A model generated the notes under the pieces. The model was not told the origin of the DNA. It searched no databases and was given only the letters and a program-made list of their open reading frames with translations. A DNA stretch of 28,626 bases from CAZTBB01 sp964611755 (GTDB lineage Bacteria; Pseudomonadota; Alphaproteobacteria; Micavibrionales; Micavibrionaceae), in assembly GCA_964611755.1 (NCBI GenBank), contig CAZTBB010000020.1:1-28626 (forward strand), written 5' to 3'. Each line of letters begins with the position of its first letter. The stretch's first letter is position 1. Both the position numbers and the translations under genes were made by a program. Below, in pieces: positions 1-7,628 of the stretch.

Positions 1-329
1 TTGAATGCGCCAACCTCTTTTTCATCAAAATGAGAAAGTAAAATATCGACAGCCTGCTCACATTCCTGTGGGACTTGCTCTATATCCTTGGACCAGTCCT
101 TCCATCGATCACGGTTCTGCATTGTGCCCGCCATTATGTGCTGCACAATTTCGGATCCAAAAACCTCTCCTGTGAAACCTTCAATGATGTTCGCCAGAGC
201 GCGCAACTCTCTCTCATCCGAAGCGGCGCCGCCGCTGACATCGCTTTGCGACACCCAAAGCCCAGCTCTGTATGGCAAGCTGTAAACCAGTTGTTTTTGT
301 TGTTGGGTTAACCCTTCAAGATCATTCAT
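1..329 (-). CDS. Unrecognised protein, 5' part only (runs off the left edge)
   Basis: An open frame of 109 codons plus two bases starts at ATG 329-327 on the minus strand and has no stop before the window edge, so the C-terminus is missing. The start is supported by an AAGG Shine-Dalgarno-like stretch just upstream (TTTAAGGC before ATG). The protein begins MNDLEGLTQQQKQLVYSLPY, continues with a GLWVSQSDVSGGAASDERE segment and a Trp/Lys-rich patch (RDRWKDWSKD). It looks soluble and largely helical, with no signal peptide or membrane segment. I do not recognise a family. Codon use and the clean frame make it a credible gene rather than a shadow. It is oriented like the peptide gene and sucCD upstream of it, but the 132-base gap to the peptide gene suggests separate transcription or at most readthrough. 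Confidence 0.7.
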   Translation of the reverse strand, partial: MNDLEGLTQQQKQLVYSLPYRAGLWVSQSDVSGGAASDERELRALANIIEGFTGEVFGSEIVQHIMAGTMQNRDRWKDWSKDIEQVPQECEQAVDILLSHFDEKEVGAF

Positions 330-461
330 GCCTTAAAGATAGCAGTTTCAGGGTAAAGTAAAAGGGGAAATCACTAGCCCTAACAAAACGCTCTCAATCA
401 GGGCAATTTTATAAGAGCTATTGGACGCATCCCTGGTTCATCTAGAAGAGTGATGTCACGA

Positions 462-614
462 TTATAGTATGTTTGTAATAACTGTCACAGCTGCTGTAAC
501 AGCAGATCCTGCAGCACCAACAACTGCAGCTGCAGTTTTAAGAGCATCGCTGCCATTTTCATCATCCAGAGATGCGGCAGCACCAGAAAAAATCTGGATA
601 TTATTACTAGCCAT
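462..614 (-). CDS. Small Ala/Val-rich peptide, 50 residues
   Basis: A complete 51-codon frame runs from ATG 614 to TAA 462. A GAGGG ribosome binding site lies about 8 bases upstream of the ATG, and a credible promoter lies upstream at 648-676. The peptide starts MASNNIQIFSGAAASLDDEN, a polar and acidic N-terminal half. It then changes to a hydrophobic, Ala/Gly/Val/Thr-rich half (about residues 25-50, including AAAVVGAAGSAVTAAVTVI) that could form one membrane-spanning or amphipathic helix. There is no cysteine and no obvious cleavable signal peptide. The layout resembles small membrane-active peptides or bacteriocin-like precursors, but no maturation, transport or immunity gene is visible beside it, so function is unknown. 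The plus-strand frame across the same DNA (469-654) lacks a ribosome binding site and reads as a shadow. Confidence 0.62.
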   Translation of the reverse strand: MASNNIQIFSGAAASLDDENGSDALKTAAAVVGAAGSAVTAAVTVITNIL

Positions 615-647
615 AATAAACCCTCATTTTTTGTTTCTTATGCCCAC

Positions 648-676
648 ACCCTAGCAAAATAAATTAATTATGTCAA
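648..676 (-). promoter_or_regulatory. Probable sigma-70-type promoter of the 50-residue peptide gene
   Basis: On the minus strand a perfect TTGACA (-35, at 676-671) is followed by a 17-base spacer and TAGGGT (-10, at 653-648). The -35 and the spacing are ideal; the -10 keeps only the T-A-...-T positions. Transcription would begin about 25 bases before the peptide's start codon, leaving a short leader that contains the GAGGG site. Confidence 0.5.
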
Positions 677-705
677 AAAATAATATTTTGATGTATTTGG
701 GGCAC

Positions 706-734
706 AAAAAAGGAGGGAAAGCTCCCCCCTTTTT
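706..734 (-). terminator. Rho-independent terminator of sucCD
   Basis: An A-run, GGAGGG, a short loop, CCCCCC and a T-run form a hairpin with one mismatch (A opposite C) flanked by A/T tracts on both sides. It lies about 25 bases past the sucD stop codon. The symmetric A/T tracts mean it could work in both directions, but on the plus strand there is no gene ending here. Confidence 0.65.
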
Positions 735-759
735 AAAATAATACTAAACAGACTAAGTT

Positions 760-1635
760 TTAAGCGGCCATTGCCTCAACAACAGCTTGACCAAGTCCGG
801 CCGGGCTCTCTGAGACCACAAAACCGGCATCCGCCATCGCCTTCATTTTGGCTGGCGCCGTATCATCAGCCCCTGAAATCAATGCGCCGGCATGGCCCAT
901 ACGCTTACCCGGAGGCGCTGTTGCACCGGCGATAAAGCCTGCAATTGGCTTCTTGTTTGACAAGCCTTTGTAATATTCAGCGGCTTCAATCTCGGCTGTT
1001 CCGCCAATCTCACCAATCATCAAGATAGCTTCTGTTTCAGGGTCATTCATGAACAGATCAATACAATCGATAAAGTTGGTTCCATTGACAGGGTCACCAC
1101 CAATACCAATACATGTCGATTGACCAAGGCCAACCGCGCCTGTCTGCGCAACCGCTTCGTATGTCAGCGTTCCGGAACGTGAGACAATACCAACTTTACC
1201 GCGCTTGTGAATGTGACCTGGCATAATACCAATCTTGCATTCATCTGGCGTAATAACACCCGGACAATTCGGGCCGATCAAGCGTGTCTTGGAGCCTTCC
1301 AAAGCCGCTTTCACCTTCACCATATCCAATACCGGAATACCTTCTGTGATACAGATGGCCAGCTCAATTTCAGCTTCAATCGCTTCTATAATAGCAGCAG
1401 CCGCAAATGGAGGCGGTACATAAATCACGGATGCATTACAATCTGTTGCATCCTTGGCTTCCTTGACTGTGTTGAACACAGGCAGGCCTAGATGCTCCTG
1501 CCCGCCTTTTTTCGGTGTCACGCCGCCAACCATGTTTGTTCCATAGGCAATCGCTTGTTCCGAATGGAATGTTCCTTGCGCGCCAGTGAAACCCTGACAA
1601 ATTAACTTTGTATCTTTATTGACTAAAACTGCCAT
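760..1635 (-). CDS. sucD: Succinyl-CoA ligase (ADP/GDP-forming) alpha subunit
   Basis: This subunit binds CoA and carries the phosphohistidine intermediate in the conversion of succinyl-CoA to succinate with ATP or GTP formation, in the cytoplasmic TCA cycle. The 291-residue length is normal for the family. The N-terminal CoA-binding Rossmann domain is recognisable (TKLICQGFTGAQGTFH near the start). The ligase domain carries GPNCPGVITP (about residues 121-130), the GGDPVNGTNF stretch, and the active-site histidine in RMGHAGALISG (His248). An in-frame ATG lies 19 codons upstream, inside sucC, but ATG 1635 is chosen. It matches the family N-terminus and has GGAGG nine bases before it. The start is 1 base past the sucC stop, so the two subunits are translationally coupled. 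A terminator follows at 706-734. Confidence 0.97.
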   Translation of the reverse strand: MAVLVNKDTKLICQGFTGAQGTFHSEQAIAYGTNMVGGVTPKKGGQEHLGLPVFNTVKEAKDATDCNASVIYVPPPFAAAAIIEAIEAEIELAICITEGIPVLDMVKVKAALEGSKTRLIGPNCPGVITPDECKIGIMPGHIHKRGKVGIVSRSGTLTYEAVAQTGAVGLGQSTCIGIGGDPVNGTNFIDCIDLFMNDPETEAILMIGEIGGTAEIEAAEYYKGLSNKKPIAGFIAGATAPPGKRMGHAGALISGADDTAPAKMKAMADAGFVVSESPAGLGQAVVEAMAA

Positions 1636-1636
1636 T

Positions 1637-2836
1637 TTACGCTGCCTCCGCTTGTTTAGTGGCTTGCACGACCTTCTTGGCCGCATCATCAAGATTATCG
1701 GCTGAAATAATCGGCAAACCAGAGCCCGCCATCAATTCCTTGCCTTTTTCAACATTTGTACCTTCCAGACGAACAACCAAAGGCACGCTCAAATTCACTT
1801 CTTTGGCGGCTGCAATCACACCTTGTGCAATCACATCACATTTCATGATACCGCCAAAGATATTGACCAAAATACCTTTTACATTCGGATCAGAGAGAAT
1901 GATCTTAAAGGCAACGGTCACACGTTCTGCCGTGGCGCCTCCCCCTACATCAAGGAAGTTTGCAGGCTCACCGCCATAAAGCTTAATGATGTCCATTGTC
2001 GACATCGCCAGACCGGCACCATTCACCATACACCCGATATTTCCATCAAGACGCACGTAAGACAGCTCATTATCCGCTGCGATTTTTTCATTGGCATCTT
2101 CTTCACTCTCATCACGCAATTCCTGAATCTCTGGGTGGCGATACAACGCATTGGAATCAAAATTGATCTTGGCATCCAAGGCCATCACGTCATCACCGGC
2201 CAAAATCATCGGATTAATTTCCACGATTGCCGCATCTGTATCCATGTAGCACTTATAGAGGTTCTTGAAGAATGGTTTTGCGTTCTCTTTTGCCGCACCA
2301 CTTAGCTGAAGTGCATCCGCAAGCTTTTCTGCATCCGCATCTGTCATCCCGCCTACAGGGTCAATCGCAACTTTTGTAATCGCATCCGGATTTTCATGCG
2401 CCACTTCTTCGATGTCCATACCGCCTTCGGTCGACACCATAAATGTGACCTTGCTGCTAGCACGATCAAGGAGCACAGAGCAGTAATATTCTTTTTCAAT
2501 ATCCACACCGTCAGTTACATAAAGACGCTGTACTTCTTTACCCTCCGGGCCTGTCTGCTTCGTCACCAGAACCTTACCCATCATCGCCTCGGCCGCCGCG
2601 CGCACATCATCAATGGTTTTGCAAAGACGCACACCGCCCTTGCCTTCCGGATTGTCCGTAAAGTGACCGGCACCGCGCCCACCGGCATGGATTTGTGCTT
2701 TCACCACATATAATTCCGTGTCCATTGATTCAGCAGCCTTCACCGCTTCATCAACGCTCATAGCCGGGATACCGTGTGGCACCGCAACGTCATATTTCTT
2801 CAGTAATTCCTTGGCTTGGTATTCATGAATATTCAT
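1637..2836 (-). CDS. sucC: Succinyl-CoA ligase beta subunit
   Basis: The ATP-grasp beta subunit binds nucleotide and succinate and works with SucD. The protein is 399 residues, within the family range of about 386-400. It opens with the typical MNIHEYQAKELLKKY. It shows the ATP-grasp VVKAQIHAGGRGAGHF segment (about residues 44-59), the GNIGCMVNGAGLAM segment, and the succinate/CoA-side motifs NFLDVGGGATAERV and ILVNIFGGIMKCD. It is the first gene of a sucC-sucD pair with a 1-base gap. Upstream on the minus strand a TTGCAA hexamer (2907-2912) could be the -35 of its promoter, but no clear -10 follows. In many alphaproteobacteria mdh lies directly upstream in the same orientation; here a plus-strand cassette sits between them. 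Confidence 0.97.
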   Translation of the reverse strand: MNIHEYQAKELLKKYDVAVPHGIPAMSVDEAVKAAESMDTELYVVKAQIHAGGRGAGHFTDNPEGKGGVRLCKTIDDVRAAAEAMMGKVLVTKQTGPEGKEVQRLYVTDGVDIEKEYYCSVLLDRASSKVTFMVSTEGGMDIEEVAHENPDAITKVAIDPVGGMTDADAEKLADALQLSGAAKENAKPFFKNLYKCYMDTDAAIVEINPMILAGDDVMALDAKINFDSNALYRHPEIQELRDESEEDANEKIAADNELSYVRLDGNIGCMVNGAGLAMSTMDIIKLYGGEPANFLDVGGGATAERVTVAFKIILSDPNVKGILVNIFGGIMKCDVIAQGVIAAAKEVNLSVPLVVRLEGTNVEKGKELMAGSGLPIISADNLDDAAKKVVQATKQAEAA

Positions 2837-2987
2837 TGTTTTTCAATCTCGCTCTTTTTATTGGCAAATTTGTCTTCTTACTTGGTTTAAAGCCCTCGAA
2901 AGCGCATTGCAACCCCTCTTGTGCGATGCATACAAAAATTGCCCCCAAAAGCCTTATTTCCTTGCAAAACAACAATAATCTGCGCGC

Positions 2988-3003
2988 TTAACGCTAAATT
3001 AAC
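2988..3003 (+). promoter_or_regulatory. CtrA-type binding box upstream of the first cassette gene
   Basis: The sequence TTAACGCTAAATTAAC is a full match to the alphaproteobacterial CtrA consensus TTAA-N7-TTAA, with the preferred C after the right half. It ends 62 bases before the start codon at 3066. A TATAAC hexamer at 3025-3030 could serve as -10. The region is AT-rich, which raises the chance of a random match. The second box at 4252-4267, in the same position relative to its gene, makes chance less likely. Confidence 0.55.
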
Positions 3004-3065
3004 ATAATAAAAATAAAATGCAGCTATAACTATAAAAAGAATAGATATAAATTTTAGAGGGCAAT

Positions 3066-4241
3066 ATGGTCGAAAACGACCAAGACATAAGGGATAGATC
3101 TAATCTAAGTGGAGCATTCGGCGCGAGTGCATCTGGCGTTAGCAGCCATGCTTTTAACAGTATCCTAGAAAGTGTCTTATCACTAGAATTACTGCCTTCA
3201 GAAAATAATGACGAAAGCCTTCATCACGCTGTTTTAAGCGCAATCAACGAAGCCCTCCGCTCTGAATATGAAGCCTATACTGAATCTATTGGCCAAAAAG
3301 CAGAAACGACATTATTAGCTGGAACCAGACGCCCTGAATTTTGGGATGCTATTATTCGTCAAGGCGCTGATTTTATAGATGGCATAACAGTTCCCAACAA
3401 TAACTCAGATGCTGCTAAACAAGCGGCCACGAAAGAGAATGGATCAAATAATTTCAACCGAACATTAATGATTGCGCGCGCAGTACAACAAACAGCTGAA
3501 CAACGCCAATTAGACGAAATGAACGCTCGCATTCAAGAAAATATGGATAAAATGTGGGAAGAGTTTACAGAACAGCTTTATGAGCTTAACGATACAAGGA
3601 TTAATGATGCTGCGCTCGAAACAATTGAACAACATCAGATAACTACTGAGGCAGATATTGATCTAACATCACTAATTCAAGAAAATATCGATGACATTCT
3701 GACAGACAGACATAACGGTGATTTGGAAAGTTTGGTTTCACGAAAGCTTGGCTTCTTCTTACGAAGTAGTTTTTATGAGGAAGGTGACGCACTTAATTAC
3801 GATGCATTTATAAGTGCTTTTGATGACAATAGCCCATTAGGTCAGAATGTTGTCGTAGGTGATTCTATTGAAGCAAGGCAATATTTAATCAACGCTTTGG
3901 AGGATTATAATAATTCCAATGGAACCAATTACTTAATTGATATCGATAGCATTAGCGATTCTGGCATCACGATTCCTCAAGGACAGCAGGCCATATTGGA
4001 TCTAACCAATGAGATTGAACAATCAGGAGATGTTCTTCTTGATGAATCAGTTATTGAGATGTATGTGGAACGCCTTGTTGATGCAGGCTTAACTGAAGAA
4101 CGCGCACAAAATTTAATTGCATCTCTTACTCATGAAGAAAATGGCCTAGAATATTTAAGCCATAGACCTCAAACAGACATAGATCGTTTGAGCGTTTCAC
4201 CTTCTATTCCTGTGGCTATAGATCCTTACACACCAAGTTAA
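3066..4241 (+). CDS. Unrecognised acidic protein, first gene of the mdh-sucC cassette
   Basis: This 391-residue protein has no signal peptide, membrane segment or family motif that I recognise. It is rich in Asp, Glu, Asn and Ser. The N-terminal part is polar (SNLSGAFGASASGVSS). Residues of about 135-200 are strongly helical and probably coiled coil (AEQRQLDEMNARIQENMDKM). The C-terminal third contains a short helical bundle-like segment (VIEMYVERLVDAGLTEERAQ) and ends in a Pro/Ser tail. The start is supported by TTAGAGGG directly before ATG 3066, nearly the same site used by the next gene. The coding sequence looks AT-richer by eye than the flanking TCA genes, which fits later acquisition. 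It is followed after 87 bases by a gene with its own CtrA-type box, so the two may be co-regulated rather than strictly one transcript. Confidence 0.82.
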   Translation: MVENDQDIRDRSNLSGAFGASASGVSSHAFNSILESVLSLELLPSENNDESLHHAVLSAINEALRSEYEAYTESIGQKAETTLLAGTRRPEFWDAIIRQGADFIDGITVPNNNSDAAKQAATKENGSNNFNRTLMIARAVQQTAEQRQLDEMNARIQENMDKMWEEFTEQLYELNDTRINDAALETIEQHQITTEADIDLTSLIQENIDDILTDRHNGDLESLVSRKLGFFLRSSFYEEGDALNYDAFISAFDDNSPLGQNVVVGDSIEARQYLINALEDYNNSNGTNYLIDIDSISDSGITIPQGQQAILDLTNEIEQSGDVLLDESVIEMYVERLVDAGLTEERAQNLIASLTHEENGLEYLSHRPQTDIDRLSVSPSIPVAIDPYTPS

Positions 4242-4251
4242 TACTAGCCTT

Positions 4252-4267
4252 TTAACCATTTCTTAAG
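4252..4267 (+). promoter_or_regulatory. CtrA-type binding box upstream of the transglycosylase-like gene
   Basis: The sequence TTAACCATTTCTTAAG matches TTAA-N7-TTAA and contains the extended left half TTAACCAT known from Caulobacter CtrA sites. It lies between the stop codon at 4241 and the next start at 4329, about 62 bases before that start, the same distance as the first box. A perfect TATAAT at 4295-4300 is a good -10 candidate. Confidence 0.6.
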
Positions 4268-4328
4268 CGCCATTCGGCATAATGAAATCAAAAATATAAT
4301 GCAATAAATGTAATTAGAGGGACATGGC

Positions 4329-5747
4329 ATGGCTCTTGAACGTTCAAGAGATGAATTTAATACTGTCGCACTTATCGCTGCGCAGGATATTCCACCACTT
4401 GATTTTAGTAATGATCAGGATGTTGCGCTTGCCTGGTTCCTAACCCATTCCAGCAGGGCGTTTCCTGCGCGTGGCGGCCAAACATTGGCGCCTGCACATG
4501 ACCACCCTTATTATGCATCACACCAAGCTAATCGTGCAGAAATTAGGGGCAGCGTCCGTGAGCAGCAAGAAGCTCTCTCCGAAATGGGCTATTATGTAGA
4601 TGAAAGCCATCGCTATTATAATGACGGCGTTATGGGACCAATGACCGTGCACGGCATTCGCCTCAGCCGTGAAGATGGGCCGGAATATGCGCAAGATGTC
4701 CTCGCAGAATTGCTTACCGGCAATGCGCTCATGGATAATGATATATTGATGATCCAATCATCATTAAACTGCCTCCACCATCAGGGCACAGATCAGCGCA
4801 TCACCGTGGATGGCTCAGCCGATCCGCAAACCATCGCAGGACTGCTCCAGTATCTTGAGAATAATCCAGATGTTGCAGAAAATTTAAGTGCTTCGGCCAT
4901 GTTGATGCTGATACAATATGATGCGGATAACCGCTTGGAAACGCTCATCCCCGAAGGTTCCGAGGCGCGATCACGCTACGAAACCTATCTTGAGCGCACA
5001 GCAAATCAGCGTGAATTCCTTGAAGGGTTTTCATCACCAAGCGCGGATCAAAGCATTACATTTGCCGCCCTGAGTGAAAACGCCGGACAAGAGCTTGCGA
5101 TAGGCATGCTTATTGCCTCCAGAGAAATTGGTATTCCATTAACCGATCTTGCCGCATTGATCGGCCAGGAGAGCAATTATGGCGTATATGAAACCCATGA
5201 TGCCTCCTCCGCTACCCGCCTTGCGCAAAATTATGGACAATTCATCGATAGCACATATGAATATATGACCGAGGAATATGGAGATTTGGTACAAGATACT
5301 CTGGCATCGGTTGGCTACGATATTGACATTAGCGAAGTTGATTGGCGCACTAACCCTATTGTTGCCCCGATGATGACAGCAATATACTTACGCAGCTCGG
5401 GGCAGGAAACAATTCAGGCGCAATACGCCTATTACTTCTCCGGCAATAACGGGCTGTATAATCGCGCCCACAACCCGGCCACAGCCGATCAACCGGCTGC
5501 ATCAGTTGCGGATTATTACAGCGGCGATAACTCAAATCCGGCTTATGCCAATCGCAGCATTTATTTTGAGATTGACGCTGCCGGAAACCCTACTCCACGA
5601 ACACATCAGGAAGTATATGATGCATTGGTCAGCCATTTGGATAATGACCACCAAAATATCGCCTCATGGGAACGTGACCTTCAAAACCGTGACCTTCAAA
5701 GCTCCGGCACTACCGCGATGGCCTCGCCCCCCCCACAACAGGATTAG
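4329..5747 (+). CDS. Lytic transglycosylase-like protein with peptidoglycan-binding modules
   Basis: This 472-residue protein probably binds and cleaves peptidoglycan glycan strands. Residues 76-112 look like a PG_binding_1 repeat (QQEALSEMGYY, then DGVMGPMTVHGIRLS). Residues of about 138-178 look like a second, weaker copy (IQSSLNCL ... VDGSADPQTIAGLLQYL). Residues of about 257-400 resemble an SLT lysozyme-like domain. LAALIGQESNYG holds the candidate catalytic Glu281, NYGQFIDSTY occupies the place of the GLMQ-type motif, and AYYFSGNNGLYNRA the place of the AYNxG motif. No signal peptide or lipobox is present, which is unusual for a cell-wall enzyme and points to a dedicated export route, release by lysis, or use as an effector. 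ATG 4329 is used, after TTAGAGGG; ATG 4324 is out of frame. The catalytic assignment is by motif only. Confidence 0.78.
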   Translation: MALERSRDEFNTVALIAAQDIPPLDFSNDQDVALAWFLTHSSRAFPARGGQTLAPAHDHPYYASHQANRAEIRGSVREQQEALSEMGYYVDESHRYYNDGVMGPMTVHGIRLSREDGPEYAQDVLAELLTGNALMDNDILMIQSSLNCLHHQGTDQRITVDGSADPQTIAGLLQYLENNPDVAENLSASAMLMLIQYDADNRLETLIPEGSEARSRYETYLERTANQREFLEGFSSPSADQSITFAALSENAGQELAIGMLIASREIGIPLTDLAALIGQESNYGVYETHDASSATRLAQNYGQFIDSTYEYMTEEYGDLVQDTLASVGYDIDISEVDWRTNPIVAPMMTAIYLRSSGQETIQAQYAYYFSGNNGLYNRAHNPATADQPAASVADYYSGDNSNPAYANRSIYFEIDAAGNPTPRTHQEVYDALVSHLDNDHQNIASWERDLQNRDLQSSGTTAMASPPPQQD

Positions 5748-5759
5748 GATAGGCATGAT

Positions 5760-6524
5760 ATGAGTGATAATCCTGACCACATATTAAACCGCCCAGATAT
5801 AAGCGCCCATTTTGAGGGTGCAAGGGAAGAGCGTGAAATTCCGATCTTATCATTCCTGAACGATTTTTTGTCTTTTCTGGTCAGGGGGCCTGAATCTGTT
5901 CCCCAGTGGACACTGCCGGGGTCATACAATGAACACATATTCCCGACAATCCGTCATACAACGGTTATGTCTCCAACAAACCGAGCAATAGCAGATGCAT
6001 CAACCGATTTCATGGGTGCGAATGCACGTGCCATAGAAGCCCTCATCAGAGAGGATGTGAGAGAGGCCATCAATGAAGCCTTTGGCAATGATCCGGATAT
6101 TCAGAGATTTATGAGCGTAACCGGCCTTAACCCAAGCCTTATAGGGCTAATGACGCAGCCGATGGAAGACGGCACGGAGGCATTAACCGCAACAGGGCAG
6201 CGTGTGCAAGAGCTCTTCAGCGCCGCCCAAGAGACCGGCCAAAACCCTTTCCTTTTGGTGAATTATCTTTACACGGAGGGGCAATTAAACGATGCCGCCG
6301 CGGCTGAGAGTATCTTATCGATGGCAAATGAAAACTGGAACGGTATTACCGTATTGGCATTGACAGAATATGAAGCCCGAGATGTTGGCCCCACAGATGA
6401 GATCGATGTATCACTTCCCGTCTGGCAACACTGGATGGCAGCCCCAACAGAGGTCAACCCAAATGGGCCCCTTGCGTTCCTAAACGACGCAAGGGCAACC
6501 GTAATGGCTGCCCCTGCACCTTAA
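5760..6524 (+). CDS. Unrecognised protein, third gene of the mdh-sucC cassette
   Basis: This 254-residue protein has no recognised family. It starts MSDNPDHILNRPDISAHFEG, has a short hydrophobic patch (about residues 27-42, ILSFLNDFLSFLV) too polar at its edges to be a clear membrane helix, and then helical segments (ARAIEALIREDVREAINEAF) and an Ala/Pro-rich end. No signal peptide is evident. It begins 12 bases after the transglycosylase-like gene with an AGGAT-AGG stretch before the start, so the two are almost certainly co-transcribed and probably act together. A partner, chaperone or immunity role for the enzyme is possible but has no sequence support. It ends 22 bases from the stop codon of the convergent mdh gene, with no visible terminator between them. 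Confidence 0.8.
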   Translation: MSDNPDHILNRPDISAHFEGAREEREIPILSFLNDFLSFLVRGPESVPQWTLPGSYNEHIFPTIRHTTVMSPTNRAIADASTDFMGANARAIEALIREDVREAINEAFGNDPDIQRFMSVTGLNPSLIGLMTQPMEDGTEALTATGQRVQELFSAAQETGQNPFLLVNYLYTEGQLNDAAAAESILSMANENWNGITVLALTEYEARDVGPTDEIDVSLPVWQHWMAAPTEVNPNGPLAFLNDARATVMAAPAP

Positions 6525-6546
6525 ATATATTTATTCATTTTAACGC

Positions 6547-7500
6547 TTAAGCCGCCTTATCAACGGCTTCGAGCAATTCACGCACAGCATTCACCGAGTT
6601 ATCAAACATCGCTTGCTCTTCTGCATTCATCTCAATCTCAACGATTTTTTCGACACCGTTTTTGCCAATCACAACAGGCACACCGATGTAAAGGCCATCA
6701 ACACCATATTCACCATTCAGCTTTGCTGCGCACGGCAATACACGGCGCTTGTCCTTAAGATAACTCTCGGCCATCGCAATCGCACTAGCGGCAGGCGCAT
6801 AAAACGCAGACCCTGTTTTCAGAAGCGCCACAATCTCCCCGCCGCCATTACGCGTACGATCAACAATTGCATCAATCTTTTCCTGTGTCGTCCATCCCAT
6901 CTTGATAAGATCTGGCAACGGAATACCGGCCACAGTTGAATAACGGATCAATGGCACCATTGTATCGCCATGCCCGCCAAGAACGAAGGCTGTGACATCT
7001 TCGACAGAGACGTCAAATTCATCAGCCAAGAAATAACGGAAACGCGCAGAATCCAGCACACCGGCCATACCAACAACTTTCTTTGGATCAAAGCCTGTCA
7101 CGCGCTGCATCACTTCAACCATTACATCCAATGGGTTTGTAATCACAATAACAAAGGCATCCGGCGCATATTTTTTGATATTCGACCCCACAGCCTCGAT
7201 CACGCCTGTGTTAATGCCAATCAAATCATCGCGGCTCATGCCCGGCTTTCTGGGAACACCGGCCGTTACAATCACGACATCAGCACCTTCGATAATGTCA
7301 TACTCATTGCTGCCGATCATAGCCGTATCAAACCCCTCAACCGGAGCTGTTTCAAATAAATCCAGAGCCTTTCCCTGTGGGACACCCTCGGCGATATCGA
7401 CCAAAGCAACATCCCCCAACTCTTTCAGGCCTGTCAAAAGCGCCAAAGTTCCGCCGATCTGACCCGCGCCGACCAATGCAATTTTATTTCTTCCAGCCAT
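6547..7500 (-). CDS. mdh: Malate dehydrogenase
   Basis: NAD-dependent oxidation of malate to oxaloacetate in the TCA cycle. The 317-residue protein belongs to the LDH-like malate dehydrogenase type common in alphaproteobacteria. It has an N-terminal Rossmann motif KIALVGAGQIGG, the active-site loop region GVPRKPGMSRDDL, VITNPLDVMV, and the catalytic His in VLGGHGDTMVPL. An in-frame ATG exists six codons upstream (7518), but ATG 7500 is preferred because GAGGAG lies seven bases before it and the family starts at this point. The minus-strand orientation matches sucCD. In related genomes mdh, sucC and sucD are often contiguous, so the plus-strand cassette at 3066-6524 looks like an insertion into that arrangement. 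A TTGCAA hexamer upstream resembles the one before sucC, but no convincing -10 was found. Confidence 0.97.
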   Translation of the reverse strand: MAGRNKIALVGAGQIGGTLALLTGLKELGDVALVDIAEGVPQGKALDLFETAPVEGFDTAMIGSNEYDIIEGADVVIVTAGVPRKPGMSRDDLIGINTGVIEAVGSNIKKYAPDAFVIVITNPLDVMVEVMQRVTGFDPKKVVGMAGVLDSARFRYFLADEFDVSVEDVTAFVLGGHGDTMVPLIRYSTVAGIPLPDLIKMGWTTQEKIDAIVDRTRNGGGEIVALLKTGSAFYAPAASAIAMAESYLKDKRRVLPCAAKLNGEYGVDGLYIGVPVVIGKNGVEKIVEIEMNAEEQAMFDNSVNAVRELLEAVDKAA

Positions 7501-7628
7501 TTCTTTTCTCCTCGTCATAGCATGAATTTCGTGCCTGCCAGTCTAACGCCTTTATCAAAAATGAAAAGATTTTCTTGCAAATTCATAGGCCAGACAGCTA
7601 GATTACATAAAAATTTAATGAGTAATTC

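Noticed and set aside
378..405. Inverted repeat GCCCT...AGGGC as a terminator of the peptide gene
   Set aside because: The stem is only 5 bp with a loop of about 18 bases and no adjacent T-run.
469..654. Plus-strand 61-residue open frame
   Set aside because: It has no ribosome binding site and mirrors the minus-strand peptide gene, which has a promoter and GAGGG site. Its Ala/Pro content follows from the opposite strand.
1823..2305. Plus-strand 160-residue open frame across sucC
   Set aside because: It lies entirely antisense to the strongly conserved sucC gene, and its His/Cys-rich translation matches no family.
2884..2912. Promoter for sucC with -35 TTGCAA
   Set aside because: The -35 is plausible, but the hexamers at proper spacing (TAAACC or TTAAAC) are poor -10 matches, so it is noted only in the sucC entry.
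7501..7518. Upstream mdh start at 7518
   Set aside because: The six extra codons overlap the GAGGAG ribosome binding site of the ATG at 7500 and are not part of the family N-terminus.
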